From Lantana camara (taxonomy: Eukaryota > Streptophyta > Magnoliopsida > Lamiales > Verbenaceae), in contig CM074859.1 of the NCBI GenBank assembly GCA_037501455.1, positions 89,238,894 to 89,302,893 of the forward strand: DNA of 64,000 nt. The letters run 5' to 3'. Numbering within the stretch: the stretch's first letter is position 1; every line of letters starts with the position of its first letter. The notes under the pieces are model-generated. The model saw nothing but the letters and a program-made list of their open reading frames with translations, ran no database searches and was not told the origin of the DNA. Of this stretch, positions 36,916 to 47,750 are shown in pieces. A program made the position numbers and the translations under genes.

Positions 36916-38775
36916 TCAAGCCCCTAGAGGAGGATCCTCTAGTTTCATCTTTTCAACCGTGTGTGGCTCGAATCCTTCATAAAATGGCTTAAGTCTACGC
37001 CCGTTCACCTCACTGTCCAAATTTTCAGTTCTTCGATCAGGAGGCTTAAGGATCTTCTTTTTCACCGTCTCCATTATAGGTGGGTCTAGCCTACGTCGGG
37101 CTGCTCTACGGGACTTGGCCCCTCGTTCCAAAACAATATCATGCATGCTCCCAAAAGGTGTCAGTCCCTTGACATTTGTGATGGTCCATTCAACTGCCTC
37201 TTTGGATTTTTGAAGTACTCTGATAAGTTTTTCCTCTTCCAGACTGTCAAGCATGTTGGCTATGATCACAGGTAGGGTCTCACAGTCGCCCAGATAAACG
37301 TGTTTTAAAAACTCAGGTAGCTTTTCGATTTCTAGCTTTAGATCCTGCAAAAATGAAGGTAAAAGCTTAGATTCTGATCTAGTTAACTCAATAGGCATAG
37401 ACTTTGAACTTGTAATATCATTAAGCCCTTGTAATGAATGGAACTTATCAAAAACATCATCAAAAGACATAAACCGATTAGAAAATCTCTTCAGCCAATC
37501 AACAGATATGTCATGACAAATAGCATAATTCAACTCAACATCATTATTTGAACCAAAATCCTCATAAGTCAAATTCTCTATGACACCAACACTACAAACG
37601 CAAGACACATCATCAACATGCTTAGTGGAATCATAAACATTGAATTTCACTACTTCACCATCAAACTCTAAAGTCAGTGAACCATCATGCACATCAATTT
37701 TAGCTTTAGCTGTACTAAGGAAAGGTCTACCAAACAAGATACCAGAGGACTCAGATGAATAATTGTTTTCCATATCAATCACAAAAAAATCAGCAGGAAA
37801 AATCAATTCATTAACTTGAACTAACATATCCTCTAAAACACCTTCAGGATAGACAATTGATCGATCCACTAATTGAATAATAACTCCGGTACTAGCTAAT
37901 GGACCAAGACCCAAAAAATTATAGACAGATAAAGGCATCACATTGATAGAAGATCCTAAATCACACATAGCCTTACCAATACCAATTTGTCTAATCTTAC
38001 ATGGGATAGAAAACATACCTTTGTCGTGACACTTAGGTGGTAATTTCCTTTGTAAGACGGCCGAAACATTTTCACTAACACTCACCTTCTCAGTACCTGT
38101 CAACTTACGCTTGTTGGTGCATAATTCCTTAAGGAATTTGGCGTAGCGTGGAACCTGTTTGATGGCCTCAAGGAGTGGAACGTTCACTTCAACTTTTTCA
38201 AAGAGCTCCATAATACTCTTGTCCTCTCCGTCCTTCTTGCTCTGAACTAACCTTTCAGGGAATGGTGGTGGAACTACCAGTGGCTTGGGCTTCTGATAGA
38301 CTTCAGCTAGACTGGAATTCTGTCCGTGATCACTGGCAGGATTCTTCTCAATCTCTTTTTTAGTTTCTGCATCAGATACCTGTACCTGATCACGTTTGTA
38401 ACTCCTGTTGACTGGAGGCTGCAATTCGTTTCCGTTTTGCAACACAATCGCACTCACATTGTGTGTTTGCGATGGTAGTTTGCCTCGACTCTCCAATTTG
38501 CTCACCGATGATGCAATTTGTCCCATATGGGTCTCCATGCTTTTTATAGTGTCCTCTATCTTTTGAATCCTGTTCGTCGTGTCCTGTTGATATTTCTCGG
38601 TATTAGTAGCCAACATACGAACAATTTCACTAAGAGGCATACCTGAACCCGGAGGGTGTTGTGGTTGTGGCTGCGGTGGAGGTGGGTGGGAGCTCTGATT
38701 ATTCGGTTGGTTGTTGGCATAACTGAAATGCGGGTGGTACGTCCACCGGGGTTGTATGTGTTCGAATAAGGGCAT
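36916..38775 (-). CDS. Athila-like Gag C-terminus, protease, fused pol edges
   Basis: A 619-codon frame. Residues about 1-110 are the proline-rich end of Gag (a P/Q-rich stretch then a coiled segment). About 190-250 is the PPPFPERL and NVPLLEAI linker. About 260-390 is an aspartic protease, with MCDLGSSINVMP as the active-site segment (Athila proteases use DLGA/S in place of DTG) and a GRPFLSTAKAKID flap region. About 500-575 is the lead-in to reverse transcriptase (LPVIIANMLD, then DPPIMETVKKKILK). It then switches abruptly to an integrase C-terminus (VNGRRLKPFYEG) and stops at 36916. The whole RT palm, RNase H and integrase core are absent. The first codons overlap the upstream Gag frame in another phase. 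Confidence 0.9.
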   Translation of the reverse strand: MPLFEHIQPRWTYHPHFSYANNQPNNQSSHPPPPQPQPQHPPGSGMPLSEIVRMLATNTEKYQQDTTNRIQKIEDTIKSMETHMGQIASSVSKLESRGKLPSQTHNVSAIVLQNGNELQPPVNRSYKRDQVQVSDAETKKEIEKNPASDHGQNSSLAEVYQKPKPLVVPPPFPERLVQSKKDGEDKSIMELFEKVEVNVPLLEAIKQVPRYAKFLKELCTNKRKLTGTEKVSVSENVSAVLQRKLPPKCHDKGMFSIPCKIRQIGIGKAMCDLGSSINVMPLSVYNFLGLGPLASTGVIIQLVDRSIVYPEGVLEDMLVQVNELIFPADFFVIDMENNYSSESSGILFGRPFLSTAKAKIDVHDGSLTLEFDGEVVKFNVYDSTKHVDDVSCVCSVGVIENLTYEDFGSNNDVELNYAICHDISVDWLKRFSNRFMSFDDVFDKFHSLQGLNDITSSKSMPIELTRSESKLLPSFLQDLKLEIEKLPEFLKHVYLGDCETLPVIIANMLDSLEEEKLIRVLQKSKEAVEWTITNVKGLTPFGSMHDIVLERGAKSRRAARRRLDPPIMETVKKKILKPPDRRTENLDSEVNGRRLKPFYEGFEPHTVEKMKLEDPPLGA

Positions 38776-39692
38776 GCATCAGTTTGGTGCTCGGGACTAG
38801 TGCAAATGCCACAAACTCTTGCCGGTGGAGTAGGACCTACATTCATTTTCTGCACCAAGGTTGTTAGCAAAGACTCAATTTTATCAAGTGAATTAGTATT
38901 TACCTCATTCACCCTTCGGGGGGTGTCCTGCCGAGCTTCAAATTGTTGAGAATTTGCAGCCATGGTCGATATGAGCTCTCTAGCTTCGGCTAGTGTCTTG
39001 CTAACAATTGCTCCGCCACTCGCGGCATCCATCATTCTACGTTCCATCGGAGTTAGTCCTTCATAGAAGTATTGAATGACCAATTGATCCGAGATACCAT
39101 GTTGGGGGCAGCTTGCTAGCAATCTCTTGAACCTCTCCCAATACTCATAAAGGCTTTCGGAATCTCTTTGCTTCACGCCACAAATTTCTCGCCTAATGTT
39201 GGTAGCACGAGAAGCCGGAAAGTACCTCTCAAGGAATTGTCTTGACATTTCCGCCCAAGTAGTGACCGTACCCGAAGGTAAGTAATATAGCCACTCTTTA
39301 GCCGCATCTTGCAATGAGAAGGGAAAAGCCCTTAGCTTGATTTGATCCTCTGTCACATTGTGTGGCTTCATGGATGTGCACACAAGGTGAAATTCCTTCA
39401 AATGCTTATTCGGATCTTCATTCTCCAACCCGCGAAAGGTTGGCAACAAATGGATAAGGCCTGATTTCAATTCGAAGCCTTCCTGCAGTTCTGGAAAGGT
39501 AATACAGAGTGGCTGTTGTGCTTCAGTAGGTCTGGCAAGGTCCCGAAGCGTTCTGTTCTGAGCCATATCCTGACTGTGATCACTGTCAGGCTTCCTGTCA
39601 GTAAGCTGTGCAACTGTAAACTCCTGCTCAGAATTAGTATCAGTTTTCAGCTTCAAACAATTCTGAACTTTTGCCAACTGCTGCTTGCTCAC
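38556..39692 (-). CDS. gag: Athila-like Gag
   Basis: A 378-codon frame. The first in-frame ATG is about 40 codons in (the DMAQN segment); upstream the frame is open only to a TAA near the PBS. The capsid domain (PF03732) is clear: SGLIHLLPTFRGL, EDPNKHLKEF, AFPFSLQDAAKEWLY, FLERYFPASR, EYWERFKRL and YFYEGLT. A single CX2CX4HX4C knuckle (CGICTSPEHQTDAC) follows. Just after it the frame shifts: the true continuation is in the phase of 36916-38775, and the last roughly 70 codons here are out-of-frame. Gag packages element RNA into cytoplasmic particles. This copy would need frameshifting or repair to give Gag-protease. Confidence 0.92.
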   Translation of the reverse strand: MSKQQLAKVQNCLKLKTDTNSEQEFTVAQLTDRKPDSDHSQDMAQNRTLRDLARPTEAQQPLCITFPELQEGFELKSGLIHLLPTFRGLENEDPNKHLKEFHLVCTSMKPHNVTEDQIKLRAFPFSLQDAAKEWLYYLPSGTVTTWAEMSRQFLERYFPASRATNIRREICGVKQRDSESLYEYWERFKRLLASCPQHGISDQLVIQYFYEGLTPMERRMMDAASGGAIVSKTLAEARELISTMAANSQQFEARQDTPRRVNEVNTNSLDKIESLLTTLVQKMNVGPTPPARVCGICTSPEHQTDACPYSNTYNPGGRTTRISVMPTTNRIIRAPTHLHRSHNHNTLRVQVCLLVKLFVCWLLIPRNINRTRRTGFKR

Positions 39693-39736
39693 GAAGGTTC
39701 CTAAGCAAAAGAAAAAGAAACAAAATTAGTTACCAA

Positions 39737-39754
39737 TCCCCGGCAACGGCGCCA
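39737..39754 (-). other. Primer-binding site (tRNA-Asp)
   Basis: The plus strand reads TCCCCGGCAACGGCGCCA, identical to the last 18 nt of plant tRNA-Asp(GUC) with CCA. It lies 5 bp from the 5' LTR. tRNA-Asp priming is characteristic of Athila elements and many Tat relatives. Confidence 0.95.
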
Positions 39755-39759
39755 AAAAT

Positions 39760-41133
39760 TGATGGGTGTCGAGACCACCAATAATAAATCCCAAATATTG
39801 CACACGATTAAATTGTAAAATAGTGGCAACGGGTATCGATCCACGGGGATTGGACGAGTTTGTACTCTTTTAATATGCCAAGGAAGTAAAACGAACAATT
39901 AAAATAGGGGGATTTGTCAAGTTTTAGATTAGACTAATAAAAATTTAACTTAAAATAAACGATTAAACTGGCAAGAACGAGAAGTAAAATTAGATTAAAC
40001 CTGGACAAATTCAATAGATGACAGATAGCTGGGATTTTCCTACGCATGCATCAGACTGTGATCACGGACAGGGTGATTAATTCCTCGTTAGGCTAGCTAC
40101 AGTTACCAGTTACCTTAGGCTCCCTCGTTTCTTCTTACTTTTTAGAATAATCTGAAGAAACTCCTAAAGACTATTCCCTAACTAACTAATAACCCTTATC
40201 AGAAACTCCTTCAAGGATTCAATTAGCTAATTGCTTTACGAGCTAAAGAAACACTAACCCTAACCGACTTAGTAGAAACTCCTACTTCGCCTAATTAGAC
40301 CGTAATATTCCACAACACAAAATCAGCCGAACTTAACAACCTAGTGTTGATTGCCACTTCGTTAATTGCCCGGCTAGACTCCACTAAACGAATTAACTAG
40401 CTGTATGTGTATTGATAATTCAAGGATTCGTGCACTAACCAAAGAATAAACCAACACTCAATGACATGAAATCGGAAATAAAACGGATAACTTTGATTAA
40501 TCAACCCAAAGAAATTGTCTCACGACATCTAAAGCATGCTTGGAAAATCCCAACTATAAACGAACTAGAAATTCATAACGAAATTCAAAGCATGAAAATA
40601 AAATAGCAGCATAGTTTTAACAAAACAAAGGAAAGAAGAATAAACTAGTGTGATGCTCTCCCCAATCTCGGTTCTTCTCCTTTTATGTAGTGCCAAGACT
40701 TGAATTCTTCCCCCACTCTTCCTCCACGATCTGCCATCATAAAAGCCATGTTCTCTACACGTTTTGTCCAAGTTACTGCCCGAAAAACGGGTCAGGGTTC
40801 CTGACCGTGACCTCAGGCAAGCTTCTTCACTATCTCTCCATATTAAACGCCCACTAACTCTTCATCAAGCACCGTCATTACTCCAAGAACGTGTATCCCC
40901 CTCCTTTAACGTACGTAACTCTTTGTTTGAGCTTTTGAATTCCAAATTTATGGCCTTCAATTGCATTTGTTCTCCAATTAATCCCAAAAGAAGGTGGATG
41001 ACCTCTAATTTCATGCAAGTCGCAATTTCCTACAAAGAAACATTAAACCAATTAACAGATCACTATTAAACCAAATCATGGAAAAAAATATCACAATTGT
41101 AGGCTCAGTAATTGGTAAAGAAATGACTTATCA
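39760..41133 (-). repeat. Athila-like 5' LTR (1374 bp)
   Basis: The same length as 33540-34913, with about eight substitutions and no net indel. The right edge CTTATCA is followed by the TSD GCCTC. Confidence 0.97.
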
Positions 41134-41138
41134 GCCTC

Positions 41139-43966
41139 CTTTTGGAGCGAATCGTGGCGGAGGTGGCTGAACCGGCGATGGCACCACGGTAGTTTTTCGG
41201 CGGCGGATTTGGTCCTTTTCCGGTAGGTTTTTGGTGGTTGCTCCTTCACGAAAGTTGCTTGGAATATTGAGACGTAGCTGATAGTGTTGGCCACGACTCG
41301 AGAACATGCCGGCAGCGGCGGACCGGTGGTGGACCGACCCTGGACCGGCGGCTCCCTTTTCTGACGATATTTCTGGCAAATTGGCTAGGGGCGTTCGAAG
41401 GCTTCGTTACAAGCTTTCCAATGGTATGCTCGGATTTTATTTTCGTTTTACGGTTAGCGTTTAATTTTAGTTTTCGTAGTTGGAATTTAGTTCGGTTTTT
41501 CGTCTACGAAGTCCGGTGTGTTTGGTATTTTCTGAAATTGGTTGAGGGCTTTTGTCAAACAGGCCGACGCGCACGTTTCTGTCCTTCCGGGGATTTTTCC
41601 GACCATCGGAGTCGGTGTTCCGGTGACGGCCGGTGGCTGTTCGGCCGGCTACGGTGGCGGCATTCTGACGACTTTCGGACTGTATGTCCGTTTCGTTATG
41701 GTGAGTCCAACGCCGCTTTCCGTTCGTCAATCGGATGCCCGATTGATTTGTTATGAATTTTTGAAGTTATTGTATTTATTTTCGTTAATTGTTCTTAATT
41801 GTATAATGTGATCATGTATGAGTGATAAATGGAAATTATGAATTGTATGATATATGAGAATATGTTATGTTGTATGAAAGCATGATTCCTAATTTATTGA
41901 ATTTAATTATCTCGTTTTATGCCTACTTGCTTAAGAATATTTTATTTATGGGGTGTTAGTGTAATATTTGAAAACTAAATTGATAATGGGATTATATGAA
42001 ACTTGAGAAATAAATTATGAAATGATATGTTATATTTAATTTTGAATGAATCGATCAAGTATGCTATTTGTTGGAATATTAAACATTATGCATTTTGTAT
42101 TTATTTATCAAATTTGTTATATGATCAATGTTTTAACTTCACGAGATTTGGACCATGATGAGATTAAATTATTATGCTTCGAATTATATTCCCTATGGGA
42201 TGATATGAATTCTATAAGTTATGCATCCTCTAAGGTGTGAAATGATTGTGATTCGATATGAATGACTTAAATTGGATAAATGTGAACTAACTGTGCATCA
42301 TTATATTCGTGAGCATGGCCGTGCGTCTTTGTGGTTGTGTTTGGAGTCTGAGTCTTGTGTTCTGTGTGTGTTCAGTTGTTCAGGGGTTTTCCAGGGAGTA
42401 TCTGTCAGCTGTTTGGGTTCCAGTGGGACTTCTAGGCTCAGGTTTTCCGTTTTCGTCGGTGTAAGGTGAGGTTTTAGGATTTCTGTTTAGTTAAAGCGAC
42501 CTACAACCTTCTGTGCTCGTTTTCAAGCCTACATGCGATTATTCTATTATATTTATATAATAGATATGTGTTTATATGATATGTTTATGAATTTGTCATA
42601 CGATTAAAGGTTTTCGAACTGTATATGTACGAGCATATGTAAGCTTGAAAAGTTTTGCAACGAGGCTATGCTCCAAACCGTGTGTCTTCATACCAGCTGC
42701 GGATTAGGATGACACGGAGAGGTACGTTTATAGCATATGCTAAGTTGCAAGGTATGGTATGCTCCGATAAGGTACGTAAGTATGATTTTGATACTATATG
42801 ATAAGTTTGGTGTGTAGCGAGTTATGATCTGATATGCTATGTTCTGTTATGTTGGGCCCCGAGACGTGGGTCAGGGAGACCCGGGACGACCATGGGGTCA
42901 CCGGTTATGACCCCTGTGCACGTTCTCATTTGAGATATTCACGTGCGACCTATGGAGGTTGGGAAGGCGTGGTATCTTGAGCCCTCGGTGGATAACCGGG
43001 GAAGGCACAGTGTGGGTTAGCTACCCCGTGTGTGTTTGTATCTGTATGAGTAGTGGGGGTTTGCTCCCCAAACTACATGGTGTTGGGGTTGGATTGTTTA
43101 TGATATTTGTTGGTTTCTGATATGATACGTATGATTCGATATGGAAGTAAGGTGGGAGAACCGTACTCGCCGGGTATATGAATATGATATGTTATGTTGA
43201 TTATGAAACGGGATAGGAGCTTTCTCTTTTGATATGATACGATTAAGCTCAGTATGTTATAATTTGAATAAGATAAGATATGTATAAGTTTGATTTGAAA
43301 ATATATGTATAAGTTTGATTTGAAAATAGTTTTGGTATGCAAAACCCTACTCCCGGTTCATAATCTTTCTTTTGATACGTGCTCTGCTTCTTATTATGTA
43401 TAGTGTGTGTGAGTTCAGCCCCCTCACTCAGTCAGTGGACTGACCCTCGCCCCACCTATGTTTTTAGTTTACAGGTGCAAGTTGTTGGAGTTCGAGCTAG
43501 GCGGCTTTGAGTCGGGTCTGTCGAGTCTGTGTCAGTCCGTTTGATTTTGTTAAGTACTTTGTTCCGAATTATGTATGAAAATTATGTTTATAGTATGTTC
43601 TGTGCAAGATGATGTTTATGCTTTGATTATATGAATTTTCGGGACAGGTTAGGACAGAGCTTGGATTAGTTGAACCCGTCTTTGTTGTATATTTGAATTC
43701 GGGACAGGTTAGGACAGGTTCGTGGAATTAGTTGAACCCGTTTATTTATGTTTGTTGATTAAAGTTTTTGTTAGTTCATATTTTGCATCGCTTCCGCATT
43801 CGTGTTTTTACATATTTTATTTGTACCGGGTTTAGGTACCACCTAGCTTAGGTTGGATTTTTCGTTTGTCACCCGTTCGTTGTGACTTGGTGCGTGTGCG
43901 GAAAGTTCGTACCACGTGTCGGGTCATAGTGCGGGGGTGTGGTGCCCCACCGCTTGGGGTGCTACA
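41139..43966 (+). repeat. Element F 5' LTR, part 2
   Basis: It resumes the LTR after the Athila-like insertion and matches 51700-54462. It includes the conserved GTGAGT (41701-41706), the CAGTC/GACTG hairpin (43429-43442), the AGCTAGGCGG arm (43495-43504) and its partner (43839-43848, one wobble), and the end GGGGTGCTACA. A 28-bp duplication ('tgtataagtttgatttgaaaat', near 43270-43325) distinguishes it from the 3' LTR. Confidence 0.92.
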
Positions 43967-43973
43967 TCTTAAG

Positions 43974-43985
43974 TGGTATCAGAGC
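43974..43985 (+). other. Primer-binding site of element F (tRNA-iMet)
   Basis: TGGTATCAGAGC, 7 bp after the LTR end GCTACA. Confidence 0.9.
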
Positions 43986-45392
43986 TACCAGGTTCAGAAC
44001 CGGTGCTCTGGAGTCGTGTCGTGTCAGTTTAGGTCGTACGACATAGGAATACTTGTGCATTGCATTCGTCTGATGTGAAATTTTGACTTCTCTGTATGAA
44101 TTTGTCTGAGCTTATGTGATTGTGTGCACACTATGATTACGATTTTTGCAAAATTATCACTGTTATGCTTTAAATTTTATTAAATTACGTATTGCATCTG
44201 CATTACTTAAGTGATCTTAATTGCTTTTATTACTTACATATCCACGTACTAACCCGCATGCATAGATATTTCTTCAATTTGTGAATTGCAGGGCGTTGCT
44301 CCGACGTCAAATTGTAAATGATCGTGACAATTCTTCCGACTTCTACAAATCTTTGACTGGAGATTCCAAAGCAGCCATGCTCTAATGAGCGACAATGGAC
44401 CTCTACAAGAATTCAAAACAAGGAATCAATGCTATCGTTATGAAAACGGGTATTATGCATTCATGGCACGTGCATCATGCATTGGAGTAAATTTTAATTA
44501 TTCCGAACATTTATTCTACGTGCTTGACTGTCTTCTTTGCTGGATACGAGTGCATGCCATTTACAACCCTAATCTTGCATGCATTAGTTTCGTGGTTATA
44601 TTTAGGTGACTTCCTTATCTGTTCCAATGAGTGCTGATTTTAGTGGAAGCTGCATTGGGATCTGAATAGGGGTGGATTAGAAGGTGTACAGTTGATTTAA
44701 CAAACTCAGGGTATAGGGTGGATAAAAGAAGATGTTTGTATACAGGGGAAACAAGAGACCTTTTAACTAATGAGGTGCCTTCGGGGATATATACTTAATT
44801 ACTTGGAGGTACTCGGGGGCAGCAAATTTTATAAGAAAGTTAGAATTTCTAATTCTGGATGGCGTGAGGTGACAATGAAGGGATCAAGGCACTTATACCA
44901 TTCAGAGAATTCCAAGCAGGAAATCGAGTTACTATTATAAAGACACCCACCAGAGTAGTTACACTTATACAAAGAAAAAGGGGGAAATTTGTGCAAGCTA
45001 TGGAATTTTGTGCCAAGGTCATTGAAAATCAACCCCACCAAATATTGAGGATAAGGACATCATTTACAACGACGGTGTACTAAGCAAGACTGTTTAAAGA
45101 TTCTTCATTTATCTCTCCACGATTGTCCTGAGAGATTTCACATTTGAAAGAAATGGCAATTCCAGATTACCGAGGATTCTATTGGGATTTCAAGAGACTC
45201 CACGGATCACTATACTTTGAGAATCAAGTGAGACGGTCCAAGACCATTTGGTACCCGAGAATCTGAGGGAATACTAAAGAATGTAACTTTGAACGAAGGG
45301 TTGGAACCACTACCAATCAAGGATTCGATTATCCTTCCAAATTAAAGAATTGCCAACCTTTACTTCATTTCCACGGTGAACGGTACATTGAG
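43986..45392 (+). mobile_element. Element F interior, left part
   Basis: No Gag motif is visible in any frame. The frame at 44385-44609 (74 codons) has no recognisable domain. It ends at TTGAG (45388-45392), the target of solo LTR H. Confidence 0.6.
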
Positions 45393-46320
45393 TGTAACAC
45401 CCCAAACGGAGAAGTGCCACATCCCCCGCACTATGACCCAGACCCGGAACATGAAATGAAAGTCCATGCCCGAATCCGAATCAGAGCGAACGGGAGACCA
45501 ACTCACACACTAGGCTAGGCGGATCTAACTTGACCAAAACTCAGAGTGCGGAAGCAATTAAAACCAACAACAATAGATAGCGGAAGCATTTAAATCAAAA
45601 CATGCAAAGCAGGTGACGAGTTCAACTAGCATAGACACCTAATCCCGAATATCAACATAAAGTAATAATCATCAAGTGCCACAAGGGCCGAATGAGAGTG
45701 CCACGCAGGGCTACCGAATAGTAAAGTATAATCTCAAGTCTACAAATCAAAGCATAAGTAAAGTGTGTGAAACGACAAATGCAAATAGAAAGACTAGACT
45801 GACGAAGTGCAACTCAAAGGACTCACTTCCGCCTAGCAACGCCAACAACCTGCAACTAAAAGTGTAAATGAGGGGTCAGTCAACTTGACCGAGTGAGGGG
45901 GCTAACACACACCCACAATATATATATATATAAGGAGCATAGCACAGAATAAAAAGGATGGACTCATGAATCGGGGATAGGTGTTGCATACCAAAGACAT
46001 TTCGAAATAACCCAAATAAATATAGATATAAGTTTAGAAACCATTTTTCAGAAAGTCTCTATCCCGGTTCATAATTCCATAACATATCATATCATATGCT
46101 CGGCTCATATCATAACAAAACATAAATAACATACCAACCTCAACTCCTGGTGATGGTAGGGTTGCACGACCCTAACCATCCATAATAAAACCGTCTAAAA
46201 TAGACTCGACCTCAAGGGGTAGCGAACCCACAAGAGTCCTCCCCGGCCTTAGCCGAAGGCTCAAGATATCACGCCTCCTCCATCACCCTAAAGTCACGCA
46301 ATGATATCTCAAATGGAACT

Positions 46321-46453
46321 ACGCAATGGATAAATGCCCCGACGGCCCTAACCGTCCCGGGGGTACCCACTCCCGCAGCTCCTCGGAACGCAATGGATAA
46401 ATGCCCCGTCGGCCTTAACCGTCCCTGGGGTACCCATTCCTGCAGTTCCTAGG
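46321..46453. repeat. 67-bp tandem duplication in LTR H
   Basis: Units start at 46321 and 46388, each ACGCAATGGATAAATGCCCC followed by a 'ggcc.taaccgtccc' block. The two copies differ by several substitutions. Confidence 0.9.
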
Positions 46454-47556
46454 ATCCATAACATAATAGAACAGAACATACACCAATCGTTCATGGCAAT
46501 CTCGCTACAGAATCATAACACAACTGGATTTTCCAAAAATTGCTTACATATACCTCAAGACTGGTTTTATATTTACACCCTTCCTACGCAATGGAACTTT
46601 AAGCCTCATGACCTCCATCCACGCAGGACCCACACAAGATCATCAACATATCATATTCAACACATACATATCTATAATAGACTATACTTGCATGCAAGGG
46701 TAGAAATCAACATGTAAAGGCCTTAGGTCACGTAACTATACAAAATCCTAAACCTCACCTCGTGAAAGTAGAGTCTGAGAGTGTGAAGGGCCAAACACTC
46801 TAAACCTCGGGCCCACCGGCACCTCCAAACTCTGTGACAAGACATACAGAAGCCCAGACTTAGACTCTATATGAACCAAACAAAACGCACGGCGTTGCTC
46901 AACATGATCGTGGTTATGCATAAGTGTTCATGTTGTGCTTGGATAAGGTGTCGTGGTCATTCAAGGCATATCAATGCTCAACAAGATCATATTTACAGGC
47001 AACCATCATGCAATTCCATATCCAAAGATGCAAGATCAATTTAGGAAGTCAAGGTATTCACAAAATGCATATTAAATCATCCAATGTCACAGGGTTCAAT
47101 TATAATATTAGAATTAAGCATCAAGTTCATGTCGAGTTATAAAGTGCATAAGTAAGAGCAACTTGATGATATAAACATACAAAGTTGTTCTACGTAGATG
47201 ACATGCTTGATACAAATAAAGAGTGCATTTAATTCACTTAAGATCATACTTTACAACTTCACAACATGTTTGGTACACAAGCTCAAGTCACATTCATAGT
47301 TTCATAAATATTACACTTACATCCCCTAAGTTATTTATAAAAGTTTAGAATTATTACACATACATCCCCTTAGTTGATTACTAAGCATAATTGTTCGTTT
47401 AATGTGTTTATACAATTAATCAACTAGGAATTAATTACTTACAAACATGACAATTATCAATTTATTGTAATTCATAATATACCATTTTCAAGTAGTAAGA
47501 GAAAATCAAGTTATTACAATTCTAACTCCTATCATGCATCAAGTCTTAAGTTGTTC

Positions 47557-47750
47557 GACCAACGGGCAGTTGGCTAAAGTGGATAAGGGCTTGAGTTGAC
47601 TTAAGCAAGGTCTCGGGTTCGAACCTTGTGGATGTAAAATACTACGTTGGGAGAGGTCCCCGCAATAAGCGCCTTCAGTACCTCGGGAGATTAGTCTTTC
47701 ACTCAATTGGGTGGGGGGAAACTCTGAGAGATCAAAAAAAAAAAAAAAAA
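47557..47750 (+). mobile_element. tRNA-derived SINE
   Basis: A 194-bp insertion flanked by the 14-bp target duplication GTCTTAAGTTGTTC (47543-47556 and 47751-47764). The head has RNA polymerase III promoter boxes at tRNA-like spacing: an A box TGGCTAAAGTGG (47571-47582) and a B box GGTTCGAACC (47616-47625). The tail is 17 A residues. All three hallmarks of a LINE-mobilised plant SINE are present. The body does not fold as an intact tRNA gene and has no anticodon arm that I recognise. I cannot assign it to a named family. Confidence 0.95.

Larger units (their letters stand above)
33540..41133 (-). mobile_element. Athila/Tat-like Ty3/Gypsy element with deleted pol
   Basis: This is a complete 7.6-kb insertion. 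The LTRs are 33540-34913 and 39760-41133 (both 1374 bp, TG...CA) and the TSD is GCCTC (33535-33539 and 41134-41138). The order on the minus strand is 5' LTR, tRNA-Asp PBS, gag-protease frames, about 2 kb of non-coding 3' region, PPT and 3' LTR. Gag resembles the Athila group. Pol stops just after the lead-in to reverse transcriptase and resumes in the last residues of integrase, so it cannot move unaided. By eye the LTRs differ at about eight positions, which implies a recent insertion helped by another copy. The intact target site is seen in the F 3' LTR near 51690. Confidence 0.96.

Noticed and set aside
39737..39754. Possible tRNA-Asp gene
   Set aside because: Only the 3'-terminal 18 nt are present, next to an LTR; it is a primer-binding site.
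47571..47625. Possible tRNA gene with A and B boxes
   Set aside because: Target duplications, a poly(A) tail and no recognisable cloverleaf show it is a SINE.
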